Shown here in pieces: positions 14,614 to 24,219 of a DNA stretch of 64,000 nt. The position numbers and the translations under genes were made by a program. The notes under the pieces were generated by a model. It saw nothing but the letters and a program-made list of their open reading frames with translations, was not told the DNA's origin and did not search any database. This DNA is from F-183 sp964627455 (lineage in GTDB: Bacteria > Acidobacteriota > Terriglobia > Bryobacterales > Bryobacteraceae): NCBI GenBank assembly GCA_964627455.1, contig CAZVKC010000029.1, forward strand, positions 27,817 through 91,816, given 5' to 3'. Position 1 is the stretch's first letter; the number at the start of each line of letters is the position of its first letter.

Positions 14614-17198
14614 AAAGCCTCCAACGCTGCCTTGCTCTTTTCGAGTTGCACTCGATAGCCCGCGAGCTTTTCGCGAATGCCGCTGACGACCTTTTCCGGA
14701 GCCTTGCTCATGAAGTCTTCGTTCGAAAGCTGCCGCTCGGAATTTGCGATCACCTTCTCGAGTTGTTCGATTTCCTTCGTGAGCTTCGCACGCTGCGCCT
14801 GCACCTGCTCGGCCGATTCCTGCGGGACCTCGACCAGCAAGTCGAAATCGGGAGTCGAACGCTTCACGCCGTTTTCCACGGCGTCCACGATCGTCAGGCC
14901 CGCAAGCTTCTCGACCACAAGACGATCCACAGCGAAGGGCGACGTCACCGAGGCACGCAACGCCAGTTTGCGATCAATCTTGCGTTCCGCGCGCATGTTG
15001 CGAGCGGCGACAATGATCTCCTGCAGTACCGCCATCTGTTTCACCGCATCGGCATCCGGCTCGCCACCCTGCGGATACGGCTTCAGCGAGATCGACTGCG
15101 AAGAGTCGAGACGCTGGCTGAGTTCCTCGGTGATGAACGGCATCACCGGATGCAGCAGGCGCAATCCGGTTTCGAAGGTCGTGAGCAACGCCTTCCAATC
15201 GTCGTTGAGACCCGAACCATCGACAAAGCGCAGCTTCTTGATTTCCAGGTACCAGTCGCAGAACTCGTCCCAGAAGAAGTGCCAGATGCAATGCGCCGCT
15301 TCGTGATAGCGGTGCATTTCGAGGTGCTTGTTCATTGCCGCGGCGGCCTCGCGAAGGCGGCTTTGAATCCAGCGATCCTCGATCTGCGGCGCTGCGTTCT
15401 CCGCCGGGACCTGAGGCGTCACACCGCAGCGTTCCATGTTCAGGAAGATGAATCGCGCCGCGTTCCACAGCTTGTTCGCGAACGCCCGCGCGCTTTCGAG
15501 ACGTTCTTCCGTAAACGCGATGTCGTTGCCCGCGGCGGCGCCGAGCACCAGCGAGAGGCGCATCGCGTCGGTGCCGAACTTCTCGTTCACCGTCAGCGGA
15601 TCGACCACATTGCCCTTGGTCTTCGACATCTTCTGGCGGTCCGCGTCGCGCACCAATCCATGCAGGTGGACCTGCCGGAACGGCGGCTCACCCGTCATCT
15701 CGATGCCGAACATGATCATGCGCGCCACCCAGAAGAACAGGATGTCGAAGCCCGTCACCATGAGCGTCGTCGGATAGAACGCCTTCAGATCGGCAGTCTG
15801 ATCCGGCCAACCGAGCGTCGAGAACGGCCACAACCCCGACGAGAACCACGTGTCGAGCACGTCCGGATCCTGGGCGATCTTCGCGGATCCGCACTTGGCG
15901 CACTTCGTCGCGTCCTCGCGCGACACCGTGATATCGCCGCAATCCGCGCAATGCCACGCGGGGATGCGATGGCCCCACCACAACTGACGCGAGATGCACC
16001 AGTCGCGGATGTTGTACATCCATTGGAAGTACGTGTTGCACCACTGCGCGGGCACGAGTTCGATCTGGCCGGTTTCCACGGCCTTGATCGCAGGTTCTGC
16101 GAGCGGCTTGATCTTCACCCACCACTGCTTCGACACAAGCGGTTCCACCACGGTCTTGCAGCGCTGGCAGGTGCTGATCGATAGCGTGTAGGGTTCCACC
16201 TTCTCGAGTAAGCCCGCGGCTTCGAGATCCGCCACGACGCGCTTGCGCGCTTCGTAGCGATCGAGTCCCGCGTAGGCGCCGCCCTCGGCCGTGATCTGCG
16301 CGTTCTCGTTGATGACTTTGATGATCGGCAGGCTGTGCCGCTTGCCTGCTTCGAAGTCGTTGGGATCATGCGCCGGCGTGATCTTCACGCAACCGGTGCC
16401 GAATTCCGGATCCGCGATGTCATCGAGAATGATCGGAATCTCGCGATTCATCAGCGGCAGGATCACGCTCTTGCCGTGCAGGTCGAGATAACGCTCGTCC
16501 TTCGCGTTGATCGCAACTGCCGTATCGCCGAGCATCGTTTCCGGACGCGTCGTCGCGACCGTGAGGAAGCGGCCCGGCATGTCCTTCACCGGGTACTTCA
16601 CGTGCCACATGTTGCCCGGCGTGTCTTCGTGGACGCTTTCGAGATCCGACAGCGCGGTGCTGCAGCGCGGGCACCAGTTCACCATGTACTCAGCGCGATA
16701 GATGAGTCCCTTTTCGTACAGGCGCACGAAAGTCTCGCGCACCGCGCGCGAAAGTCCTTCATCGAGCGTGAAGCGCTCGCGGCTCCAGTCGCACGATGAA
16801 CCCAGGCGCTTCATCTGGTCGTTGATGCGCTTCTGGTAAATCTCTTTCCATTCCCAGACCTTCTCGACGAACTTCTCGCGTCCGAGGTCATGGCGCGAAA
16901 TGCCGTCTTTGGCGAGTTCGCGTTCCACCACCATCTGCGTTGCGATGCCGGCGTGATCGGTTCCCGGAAGCCACAGCGTGTTCTCGCCGAGCATGCGGTG
17001 CCAGCGCACCGCCATGTCGATGAGCGTGTGATCGAGCATATGGCCCATGTGCAGCGAGCCAGTGACGTTGGGCGGAGGTACAGCGAGGGAGAAATACTTC
17101 CCTTCTTTGACCGGCGCATGATAGATGCCGGAATCGATCCACCACTGTGCCCAATGCGGCTCAAACCGCTGGGGTTCGTACACTTTCTCTAATTGCAT
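14610..17198 (-). CDS. valS: valyl-tRNA synthetase
   Basis: An 862-residue class I synthetase, near the usual length for the family. The HIGH motif appears as 'HMGH' in 'PPPNVTGSLHMGHML' (about 40-54) and the KMSKS motif as 'KMSKTKGN' (about 526-533). A Cys-rich insertion with 'CADCG' and 'CAKCG' pairs (about 415-440) looks like a zinc site. The editing CP1 domain and the C-terminal coiled coil (about 800-862, Lys/Glu-rich) are present. The ATG at 17198 has no AGGAGG; a GAAAGTTTCCCC tract directly precedes it. It is divergent from the gene at 17212, with only 13 bases between the starts. Confidence 0.96.
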   Translation of the reverse strand: MQLEKVYEPQRFEPHWAQWWIDSGIYHAPVKEGKYFSLAVPPPNVTGSLHMGHMLDHTLIDMAVRWHRMLGENTLWLPGTDHAGIATQMVVERELAKDGISRHDLGREKFVEKVWEWKEIYQKRINDQMKRLGSSCDWSRERFTLDEGLSRAVRETFVRLYEKGLIYRAEYMVNWCPRCSTALSDLESVHEDTPGNMWHVKYPVKDMPGRFLTVATTRPETMLGDTAVAINAKDERYLDLHGKSVILPLMNREIPIILDDIADPEFGTGCVKITPAHDPNDFEAGKRHSLPIIKVINENAQITAEGGAYAGLDRYEARKRVVADLEAAGLLEKVEPYTLSISTCQRCKTVVEPLVSKQWWVKIKPLAEPAIKAVETGQIELVPAQWCNTYFQWMYNIRDWCISRQLWWGHRIPAWHCADCGDITVSREDATKCAKCGSAKIAQDPDVLDTWFSSGLWPFSTLGWPDQTADLKAFYPTTLMVTGFDILFFWVARMIMFGIEMTGEPPFRQVHLHGLVRDADRQKMSKTKGNVVDPLTVNEKFGTDAMRLSLVLGAAAGNDIAFTEERLESARAFANKLWNAARFIFLNMERCGVTPQVPAENAAPQIEDRWIQSRLREAAAAMNKHLEMHRYHEAAHCIWHFFWDEFCDWYLEIKKLRFVDGSGLNDDWKALLTTFETGLRLLHPVMPFITEELSQRLDSSQSISLKPYPQGGEPDADAVKQMAVLQEIIVAARNMRAERKIDRKLALRASVTSPFAVDRLVVEKLAGLTIVDAVENGVKRSTPDFDLLVEVPQESAEQVQAQRAKLTKEIEQLEKVIANSERQLSNEDFMSKAPEKVVSGIREKLAGYRVQLEKSKAALEAL

Positions 17199-17211
17199 GG
17201 GGAAACTTTCA

Positions 17212-18120
17212 ATGTATCATGTAGCCATCGATATGCTCTTTATTCTGTTGTTTTTCGCGGCTTTTGCGAGCGCGCAGAACCGCGTTCTGCTGGACGCTCA
17301 CAACTGCTATCCATACGGCGGCCGCTTCGCCGACCGCATCGACCTCGCGCTTTCGACCGGCATCCCGGTAGCCATCGAACAGGACCTCGCCTGGCATGTC
17401 GACCATTCCGTCCTCTCGCACGAAAAGGAAACAACGGGCAGCGAACCGCGCATGAAGGATTACTTCTTCGAGCGCGTCCGCCCCATTATCGAGAAGGAGT
17501 TGAAGAGTGGCGATCGCAGGAAGTGGCCGGTGATCGTGCTCAATCTTGACTTCAAGACGAACGAACCGGAGCATCATCGCGAAGTCTGGAAACTGCTCGG
17601 CGAATACGAGTCCTGGCTGACGACCGCGCGCAAGACCAAGGATCCGAACAAGCTGTCGAAGTTGGATGTGAAGCCGCTACTCGTATTGACTGGCGCGCCC
17701 GATGAACAGGCAAAGGTGTTCTATGACGATGTCCCAGTCGGCGGCAAGCTGCGCTTGTTCGGAGCCGCGAACGTGAAGCCTGGCGTCATGCCCGGCAAAG
17801 CGACGAACTACCGCCGCTGGTGGAACAATCCCTGGGCTGTCGTCGAAGAGGGCGGGCAGCGCAAGGCCGGCGACTGGACCGAAGCTGACGCGAAGCGGTT
17901 GAAACTCCTCGTCGATACGGCGCACGCCAACGGCCTGTGGATCCGCTTCTATACGCTCAACGGCATTTCGGGGCCGGGCCTCACGGACTCGTACAATTTC
18001 GGGTCCACGGAAGCGGCGCAAGCCCGCTGGAAGGCGTGCATCGAAGCAGGCGTCGACTTCATCGCCACGGACCAGTATCAGGACTTCGCGAAGTTCCGCG
18101 CGTCACTGGGCAGCCGGTAG
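17212..18120 (+). CDS. exported PLC-like/glycerophosphodiesterase-fold protein
   Basis: Starting at 17212 the protein is 302 residues. GGGGAA lies 7 bases before the ATG; a second ATG at 17233 is also possible. The N-terminus is a signal peptide ending near 'FASAQ'. The mature part begins with 'LLDAHNCYPYGG', like the His-containing strand of phosphatidylinositol-phospholipase-C-type TIM barrels, and contains 'PVAIEQDLAW' and 'DFIATDQYQDF', which fit metal-dependent glycerophosphodiesterases. The substrate is unknown and the site is extracytoplasmic. The converging DUF1254 gene overlaps its end by 18 bases. Confidence 0.72.
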   Translation: MYHVAIDMLFILLFFAAFASAQNRVLLDAHNCYPYGGRFADRIDLALSTGIPVAIEQDLAWHVDHSVLSHEKETTGSEPRMKDYFFERVRPIIEKELKSGDRRKWPVIVLNLDFKTNEPEHHREVWKLLGEYESWLTTARKTKDPNKLSKLDVKPLLVLTGAPDEQAKVFYDDVPVGGKLRLFGAANVKPGVMPGKATNYRRWWNNPWAVVEEGGQRKAGDWTEADAKRLKLLVDTAHANGLWIRFYTLNGISGPGLTDSYNFGSTEAAQARWKACIEAGVDFIATDQYQDFAKFRASLGSR

Positions 18121-19431
18121 CACAGGCGGCGGGATCCACTTGCCCCTGAGGATCTCCTCGCGGGGCCAGTACAGACGAAAGTTCAAATTGAAGAGTCCCG
18201 AAGCAGGCGCCGGCAGCCAGTTGGCTTTCACCGCCGGCGCCTCGCGTTGCATGTACAGGTCCAGCGAACCATCGGCGTTGTACGCCAGCGGATCACGATC
18301 CCCAATCGCGTAACGACCGATCGGATTCTCGACAAAGTATCCCTGCGGATCGTACATCGTGATCGACCAGAACGCGTTGACCGGCGGCAGCTCTGATTTG
18401 TCGAAATGCAGCCGGTACGAACGGGCGCTGTCCAGCGGCTTACCCGCGCTATCGCGATAGCAGTTCAGATAGACCGCATCTTCCGGAGGATTCGCGCCCA
18501 GCCCCACTCGAGCCACCACTGCGCGAGCCATGTAATTCGTCCCGTAACGTCCCACATTCGGATTCACGCCTGTCCAGCCGGATTTGCCCGCCATCGTCGT
18601 GCGCAGTTGTTCGATCGAGGCTAGCAGTTTCTTCGCGGACGCGACACCATTGGCGAACTCCCCGCCGGGTAGCGAGTCGAGACCAGCGCCCGACTTCCAT
18701 CCCCAAGCCGAAAGGGATTGCACCACAGGCCCGTCAGCGGCGTGCGGGGGATTCGCAGCCAACGATCGCAGGAACCGGCTGAAGAACTCGACGTCACTCA
18801 TTTGCTCGACAATCTGTGGAGGAGTCCTTGGCCGCGTGGACGCGGGACGAACGGAAGGGGACTGTTTCTCGCCGCCTCCGTCGGGATATCGACTCAGAGG
18901 CATCAGCCGCATGCCGCGCTGCACGGCGTGGACATTTGGATAGTCTGCAGGACCATTGGTCTGCACACGTCCCAGGATCCACACGAGATTGGTCGGGCTG
19001 TCGATCCGCTGCACTCCAGATGGCAGCTTTCCATTCCATCCGGGTCCCGTGACCGCGAACCATCCCTCGCCAGTCCCCGTGGTGCGTTTGCCAGGAATGC
19101 CGATCGTCTCGGTCCACGCGTCGAGAACCTGCATGAGGTAATAGCGACCCTTTGTATCCGGAACCTTCATCAACACGGGTTCGGCCGTCAGGTCCACCCA
19201 CGCCGTTGAATACAGCGTGTCGGCGTTGGGACGCACAATCGTCCGGAACTTTGCATCCGGGAAAGCCGCGCTGTGCGTGAAGCGGTGCGGATTGACGCCT
19301 CCGCTCGCTTCGCGCGTCACGTCCATCAACACCAGCGGATACGCGAACAGGTACGCCTGCTGGCCATCGGCGGCTGATGGAGCCTGTTGCGCCAACGCAC
19401 AGATTGCAGGCAACACGAGAGCGAGAGACAT
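18103..19431 (-). CDS. exported DUF1254/DUF1214 protein
   Basis: The ATG at 19431 gives a 442-residue protein with a signal peptide ('MSLALVLPAICALAQQ'). Starting 15 codons upstream would bury that signal. DUF1254 spans about 25-150 ('AYLFAYPLVLMDVTR') and DUF1214 the C-terminal third (about 320-430; 'FWSITMYDPQGYFVEN'). Such proteins are common in soil bacteria and are exported; no biochemical role is firmly established. It is divergent from prmA with 23 bases between starts, so the promoters overlap the coding ends. Confidence 0.85.
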   Translation of the reverse strand: MSLALVLPAICALAQQAPSAADGQQAYLFAYPLVLMDVTREASGGVNPHRFTHSAAFPDAKFRTIVRPNADTLYSTAWVDLTAEPVLMKVPDTKGRYYLMQVLDAWTETIGIPGKRTTGTGEGWFAVTGPGWNGKLPSGVQRIDSPTNLVWILGRVQTNGPADYPNVHAVQRGMRLMPLSRYPDGGGEKQSPSVRPASTRPRTPPQIVEQMSDVEFFSRFLRSLAANPPHAADGPVVQSLSAWGWKSGAGLDSLPGGEFANGVASAKKLLASIEQLRTTMAGKSGWTGVNPNVGRYGTNYMARAVVARVGLGANPPEDAVYLNCYRDSAGKPLDSARSYRLHFDKSELPPVNAFWSITMYDPQGYFVENPIGRYAIGDRDPLAYNADGSLDLYMQREAPAVKANWLPAPASGLFNLNFRLYWPREEILRGKWIPPPVLPAAQ

Positions 19432-19454
19432 CCTCAAGAGATTATCTTGAACGT

Positions 19455-20189
19455 ATGTGGCGCGTGGAAGTGGCATGCAGCATCGGTGAAGAGGAAATCG
19501 CCCTCGCGCGATTCATGGCGTTCGATCTCGCTGCCGCAGATACCAGCGAAGGATGCGTGAAGGCATGGTTCGCGAACCACGACGAAGCTCGCCGCTGCGC
19601 CGCCGAACTGAATGGCGAGATCCACGCCGAACCGATCTACAACTGGAACGAGAACTGGCAGTCCGAATGGAAGGCGCAGGCCATCGGACAGCGCTTGTGG
19701 TTAGCGCCGCCGTGGTCCGAATCCGAAACTCCGGCGGGGCGTTTGCGTTTAAACATGCATCCCGGCACGCTGTTCGGCAACGGCGATCATCCAACGACGC
19801 AGTTGTGCCTGGAAGCGCTGGAAGAAAACATCACACCGGACTGCACCGTCATTGATGTCGGCTGCGGATCCGGTCTATTGCTCGAAGCTGCGAAACTCCT
19901 GGGCGCGAAGATTGCCATCGGCTGCGACCTCGATCCCGAAGCTGCGAAGGCTGCGCCCTGTGCATTCCAGGGCAGTGTCGACGCCATCGCCACGGGATCC
20001 GCGGATATCGTCGTCGCGAACATCCAACTCGGCGTTCTCGAAACACTGATGCCGGAACTAGACCGCGTGTTGCGGCCAAATTCCGGCATCCTGATTCTCA
20101 GCGGGATCCTCGAAGAACAGATCTCCGGCGTCCTACGCCAGCCTCGCAAGATCACGACCCGCGAAGGCTGGGCCTGCCTTATTGCTTAG
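19455..20189 (+). CDS. prmA: ribosomal protein L11 methyltransferase-like (PrmA)
   Basis: A 244-residue SAM-dependent methyltransferase, a little shorter than typical PrmA. The N-terminal half contains 'GTLFGNGDHPTTQLCL' (about 102-117), a PrmA hallmark. The SAM-binding motif is 'VIDVGCGSGLL' (about 133-143) and the target-site motif NILA is altered to 'NIQLG' (about 193-197). PrmA trimethylates ribosomal protein L11. The changed NI motif leaves room for another substrate. The ATG at 19455 is preferred to the upstream frame start because that would run into the divergent gene. The stop overlaps purH convergently by 4 bases. Confidence 0.82.
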   Translation: MWRVEVACSIGEEEIALARFMAFDLAAADTSEGCVKAWFANHDEARRCAAELNGEIHAEPIYNWNENWQSEWKAQAIGQRLWLAPPWSESETPAGRLRLNMHPGTLFGNGDHPTTQLCLEALEENITPDCTVIDVGCGSGLLLEAAKLLGAKIAIGCDLDPEAAKAAPCAFQGSVDAIATGSADIVVANIQLGVLETLMPELDRVLRPNSGILILSGILEEQISGVLRQPRKITTREGWACLIA

Positions 20190-21742
20190 TGACGGAAGTG
20201 GCGGATCCCGGTGAAGACCATCGCGAGGCCCAAACGGTTCGCTGCGGCGATCACGTCCGGATCCTTCACGCTGCCGCCGGGTTGCACGACGGCCGTGACG
20301 CCGTGTTTGGCGGCTTCCTCCACACCATCCGGAAACGGGAAGAACGCGTCGGACGCAACAACGGCGCCCTTCAACGGCAACACCGCTTTCGCAGCGCCGA
20401 ACTTCACCGAATCCACGCGGCTCATCTGGCCCGCGCCCGCGCTGATCGACTGGCCCGCACGCGCATAGACGATCGCGTTCGACTTCACGTGCTTGACGAC
20501 CTTCCAGCCGAACTCGAGCGCCGCCCACTCTTCCGCGGTCGGTTGCCGTTCGGTGACCACTCGCGCCGTCTCGCGGTTCAACTTCGCGCGGTCGGCCGTC
20601 TGCATGAGATATCCACCGCTGATCGACTTCACCACCGGCTCACTCGCATCCGACGATGCAACGCGCAGCAGGCGCAGGTTCTTCTTCGCCTGCAGGATCG
20701 CCAGCGCTTCATCCGTGTAACCCGGCGCTGCGATGGCTTCAATAAAGGTCTTCGCGATCTCCGTCGCGGTCTCTCCGTCGACCGGACGATTGAACGCCAG
20801 TACTCCGCCGAACGCCGATACCGGATCCGCCTCAAACGCCTTGCGGTAACTATCCGCCAGCGTCGGCGCCTCGGCGCACCCGCATGGATTCGTATGCTTG
20901 ATGATCGCCGCTGCCGGCGCGTCGAACTCCAGAATCAACTGCCATGCGGCGTCGAGATCGACGAGGTTGTTGTACGAAAGTTCCTTGCCGTGGAGTTGCT
21001 CGGCTCCAGCAATCCCGCTCTTGCCCGCCGCGTACAGAGCAGCCGACTGATGCGGATTCTCGCCGTAACGCAGGCTCAACGAACGCGGCGCGCGAATATC
21101 CAGCATTCGCGGCGGATTCTCGTTCAGCGTCTCCACGACACCCTGGTCGATGAGGATGGTCTCGAGCTTCGCTGAGATCGCGCGATCGTACGCGGCTGTC
21201 GTCGAAAACGCTCGCTTCGCCAACCGCCAGTGCGTATCCAGCGACAGCGCCGACGCGTTCGCCCGCAATTCCGCAAGCAAGCCGGCGTAATCGTCAGGCG
21301 ACGTCACCACCGCGACATCCTGATAGTTCTTGGCAGCCGCGCGGATCATCGTAGGACCACCGATGTCGATGTTCTCAATCAACTCATGCAGCGTGGCGTC
21401 TTCCTTCGCCGCGATCTTCTCGAACTGATACAGGTTCACCACCACCATGTCGATGCGCGGGATGCTGTGCTCTTCGAGCGACTTCATGTGCGCCGCATTC
21501 GCGCGGATCGCCAGTACGCCGCCGGCGACGCGCGGGTGAATCGTCTTCAAACGCCCGTCCATCATTTCCGGGAAGCCCGTCACTTCGCTCACTTCGCGGA
21601 CATTCAGGCCCGCGTCTTTGAGCAGGCGATGCGTGCCGCCCGTGGAGATCAACTCAATGCCGAGGTCCGCGAGACCGCGTGCAAAATCGGCGATGCCGGT
21701 CTTGTCGGTAACGCTCAGAAGAGCGCGCTGGATTGTTGCCAT
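20186..21742 (-). CDS. purH: bifunctional AICAR transformylase / IMP cyclohydrolase
   Basis: A 518-residue enzyme of expected length that performs the last two steps of purine synthesis. The IMP cyclohydrolase domain (about 1-195) opens with 'ALLSVTDKTGIADFARGL' and 'ISTGGTHRLL'. The transformylase domain (about 200-518) carries 'RYGENPHQSAALY', 'LSYNNLVDLDAAW' and 'IIKHTNPCGCA', the last containing the catalytic Lys-His. A GAAAGTTCCCC tract lies directly before the ATG, as at valS. No other purine gene is nearby. Confidence 0.96.
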   Translation of the reverse strand: MATIQRALLSVTDKTGIADFARGLADLGIELISTGGTHRLLKDAGLNVREVSEVTGFPEMMDGRLKTIHPRVAGGVLAIRANAAHMKSLEEHSIPRIDMVVVNLYQFEKIAAKEDATLHELIENIDIGGPTMIRAAAKNYQDVAVVTSPDDYAGLLAELRANASALSLDTHWRLAKRAFSTTAAYDRAISAKLETILIDQGVVETLNENPPRMLDIRAPRSLSLRYGENPHQSAALYAAGKSGIAGAEQLHGKELSYNNLVDLDAAWQLILEFDAPAAAIIKHTNPCGCAEAPTLADSYRKAFEADPVSAFGGVLAFNRPVDGETATEIAKTFIEAIAAPGYTDEALAILQAKKNLRLLRVASSDASEPVVKSISGGYLMQTADRAKLNRETARVVTERQPTAEEWAALEFGWKVVKHVKSNAIVYARAGQSISAGAGQMSRVDSVKFGAAKAVLPLKGAVVASDAFFPFPDGVEEAAKHGVTAVVQPGGSVKDPDVIAAANRLGLAMVFTGIRHFRH

Positions 21743-21857
21743 GGGGAACTTTCATTTTCTCACGCCGCCACTGGCCTCCATCAACGCTGGCCTGAATTGT
21801 CCGCTCTCTTGCCTGACGCGCGCTCGACTCCAGGTTTGGGAACCCCTACCATGAGAC

Positions 21858-22289
21858 ATGTCCGAATCAACCATCCAGGCTTCGGCCGACCTGATTTTAC
21901 GGCTATATGAACTGCGGCGCGATCCGGAAATGCGCGCCGCCCGCCAGTGGTTTGCGAGGGACTTCCGGCCTGAGTCTGCACACCAGATCCTCGAACTGCT
22001 TTTGTCCGGCGAACGAGCCAGCGCCAACTACCGCATGGTGACTTCGTACTGGGATATGGTCGCGGCCATGGTCCTGCGAGGGGCAATCGATCCTGAGCTG
22101 TTCCGGGACACCAACGGCGAATACCTCGGATTCTTTTCGATCATCGAGCCTCATCTAGAGGACTTCCGCGCCATCACCAAAGAGACGGACTATCTGAGGA
22201 GTTGGGAAACGGTCGTGCGCGCCACGCCCGGTTCTGCGGAACGCCTCGAATCTCGCCGCAGGCTCTTCGCCGCCTGGACCGGCAAGTAG
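21858..22289 (+). CDS. hypothetical protein of DUF4760-like appearance
   Basis: A 143-residue, mostly helical, soluble protein with no signal peptide. It has 'LYELRRDPEMRAARQWF' near the start and an acidic middle with 'FSIIEPHLEDFRAITKE'. It resembles helical DUF4760-type proteins, but I am not certain. It lies 7 bases upstream of the GlxA-type regulator and probably shares its transcript. Reality is supported by the clean start, the length and the conserved-looking Trp/Tyr positions. Confidence 0.6.
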   Translation: MSESTIQASADLILRLYELRRDPEMRAARQWFARDFRPESAHQILELLLSGERASANYRMVTSYWDMVAAMVLRGAIDPELFRDTNGEYLGFFSIIEPHLEDFRAITKETDYLRSWETVVRATPGSAERLESRRRLFAAWTGK

Positions 22290-22296
22290 CGTCGTC

Positions 22297-23259
22297 ATGC
22301 GCGTACTCATCCTCATTCTGGACGGCGCGCAACTCCTCGATGTCGGAGGTCCTGCGCAGGTCGTCGAAACCGCTCGGATCCTTGGCGCGCCATACGACCT
22401 CCACTTCGTCGGCGCGGTACGCCAGCGCGTCACCAAACTCGGACTTACACTCGCCGGGATCGAGCCGTTACCGGCACCGACCGCCGACGACTGGATCATC
22501 GTATCCGGACTCGCGCCATTCGACGCCGAGCGCCGCCGCATCGTCGTGCGGGAACCTTTCGCCTCGACAGCCGAGCGAGAATGGCTGCGCCGCGCCTATC
22601 ACACAGGAGCCCGCATTTCCTCCGTGTGTTCCGGAGCCTTCGCACTCGGCGAAGCCGGCATTCTCGATCATCGACGCGCCACCGCCCACTGGCTTGCCAT
22701 CGACGAGTTTCGAAAGCGCTTCCCTCTTGTCCATGTGATCGACGACGCGCTCTTTGTCGACGACGGACAGGTCATCACAAGCGCGGGAGCCTCGGCAGGC
22801 ATTGACATGGCCTTGCACCTGGTCGAGCGCGATCATGGGCCGCGCCTCGCCGCCGACATCACCCGCGGACTCGTTCTCTACCAACGCCGCAACAGCGCAG
22901 ATTCGCAGCTCAACATTTTCACGCGACATCGTGCGCATCTGCATCCCGGCGTGCATCGCGTGCAGGACTGGATGAGCCGCAACATCGAAACACCGGCGAC
23001 ACTGGCCTCACTGGCTCGCACGGCGCGCATGAGCGTCCGTTCCCTCACCCGCGAATTCCGCGCAGCGACCGGTCTCAGCGTCGTCGAGTATCGAGAGCGT
23101 CTTCGTATCGAGCACGCGCAGCAACTCGCCGCGGCGGACGCCACGCTGTCACTCGACGAGGTCGCCTTTCGGTCCGGCTTCGGAGGCGCACGGCAACTCC
23201 GCCGCGTCTGGCGCAAATATCGCGAGGAACCACTGCGAGAAATCCGCGTGCTGCGCTAA
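22297..23259 (+). CDS. GlxA-type regulator: DJ-1/PfpI domain plus AraC helix-turn-helix
   Basis: A 320-residue two-domain regulator. Residues 1-170 are a DJ-1/PfpI-like domain; the nucleophile-elbow cysteine appears in 'SSVCSGAFALGEAG' (about 107-120). Residues 215-320 form the two AraC helix-turn-helix motifs ('TLASLARTARMSVRSLTREF' and 'SLDEVAFRSGFGGARQLRR'). GlxA-type regulators often control nitrogen or amine catabolism, but the target here is unknown. It is in an apparent operon with the small gene before it and the EamA transporter after it (gap of 9 bases). Confidence 0.9.
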   Translation: MRVLILILDGAQLLDVGGPAQVVETARILGAPYDLHFVGAVRQRVTKLGLTLAGIEPLPAPTADDWIIVSGLAPFDAERRRIVVREPFASTAEREWLRRAYHTGARISSVCSGAFALGEAGILDHRRATAHWLAIDEFRKRFPLVHVIDDALFVDDGQVITSAGASAGIDMALHLVERDHGPRLAADITRGLVLYQRRNSADSQLNIFTRHRAHLHPGVHRVQDWMSRNIETPATLASLARTARMSVRSLTREFRAATGLSVVEYRERLRIEHAQQLAAADATLSLDEVAFRSGFGGARQLRRVWRKYREEPLREIRVLR

Positions 23260-23268
23260 CGTGGTGTC

Positions 23269-24171
23269 TTGTCCTCCTCCAAATCTGCAGCCCACGTCGC
23301 CGCGTGGATTGCGCTCGTGTGCGTCTACTTCTTCTGGGGCACGACTTACCTTGGCATCCGCGTGGCAATCGAAACGACGCCGCCCGTGTTGCTGGTCGCC
23401 ATCCGCTTCACGATCTCAGGCGCGCTGTTGCTGATCGGAGCCAGGATCAAAGGCCAGTACATCCCCGGCCTTCGCGACCCCGAGTTCTGGTGGACCTCGC
23501 TGTACGGCCTCGGCATGCTCGCCATCGGCAACACGTGCCTGTCGATCGCAGAACAGTGGATCCCGGCGGGACTCGCCTCGCTCTTTGTCACCACGTCACC
23601 CTTCTGGATGGTCGGCGTGGACGCACTCGTTCCCGGCGGCGAACGTTTTCGACCGCGCATTCTCTGGGGCATGCTCACCGGGCTCGCGGGCGTCGTCATC
23701 CTGCTGCTCCCGGGCGCCGGAGCCACCTCCATCTCTCCTGGCGTCATCCCAGCGCTTCTCGTCCTGCAACTCGGCAACGTCGGATGGTCCGTTGGCTCGA
23801 TCTTCCAACGCCGCCTGCCGAGCAAGGCGCATCCCATCGTCAGCGGCGCCATTCAACAAATCACCACAGGACTCCTCTTTTGGATACCCGCGCTTCTGCT
23901 GCAGAAGGAACCGTACCAGGTGACCTGGCGTGGATCCCTCGCCATCCTGTATCTCGCCACGTTCGGCTCGATCATCGGATACAGCGCGTACCTGTACGCA
24001 CTCGACAAACTGCCGGTCGCGCTCGTGTCGACGTACACCTATGTGAACCCCATCGTCGCCTGCGTCCTCGGATGGCTGCTACTGAACGAACCATTCGGAG
24101 TGCGCGAAGTGATTGCGATGGTCGTGATCTTCGGCGGGGTCGCGATGGTCCGCCGGATGCAAAAACATTAA
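23269..24171 (+). CDS. EamA/DMT-family transporter
   Basis: A 300-residue membrane protein with about ten hydrophobic helices in two homologous halves, as in EamA (drug/metabolite transporter) proteins. The N-terminal helix contains 'YFFWGTTYLGIRVAIE', a family hallmark. It probably exports small metabolites; the substrate is unknown. The start appears to be a TTG at 23269, 9 bases after the stop of the GlxA-type gene, as the nearby GTG codons are in another frame. Co-expression with that regulator is likely. Confidence 0.88.
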   Translation: MSSSKSAAHVAAWIALVCVYFFWGTTYLGIRVAIETTPPVLLVAIRFTISGALLLIGARIKGQYIPGLRDPEFWWTSLYGLGMLAIGNTCLSIAEQWIPAGLASLFVTTSPFWMVGVDALVPGGERFRPRILWGMLTGLAGVVILLLPGAGATSISPGVIPALLVLQLGNVGWSVGSIFQRRLPSKAHPIVSGAIQQITTGLLFWIPALLLQKEPYQVTWRGSLAILYLATFGSIIGYSAYLYALDKLPVALVSTYTYVNPIVACVLGWLLLNEPFGVREVIAMVVIFGGVAMVRRMQKH

Positions 24172-24219
24172 AGCCTGCCGCAGTTGACTTCGATAAGGAC
24201 GTCAAAGAGGTTTACACGG

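Noticed and set aside
14646..16184. Plus-strand frame opposite valS
   Set aside because: Shadow of valS, no domain.
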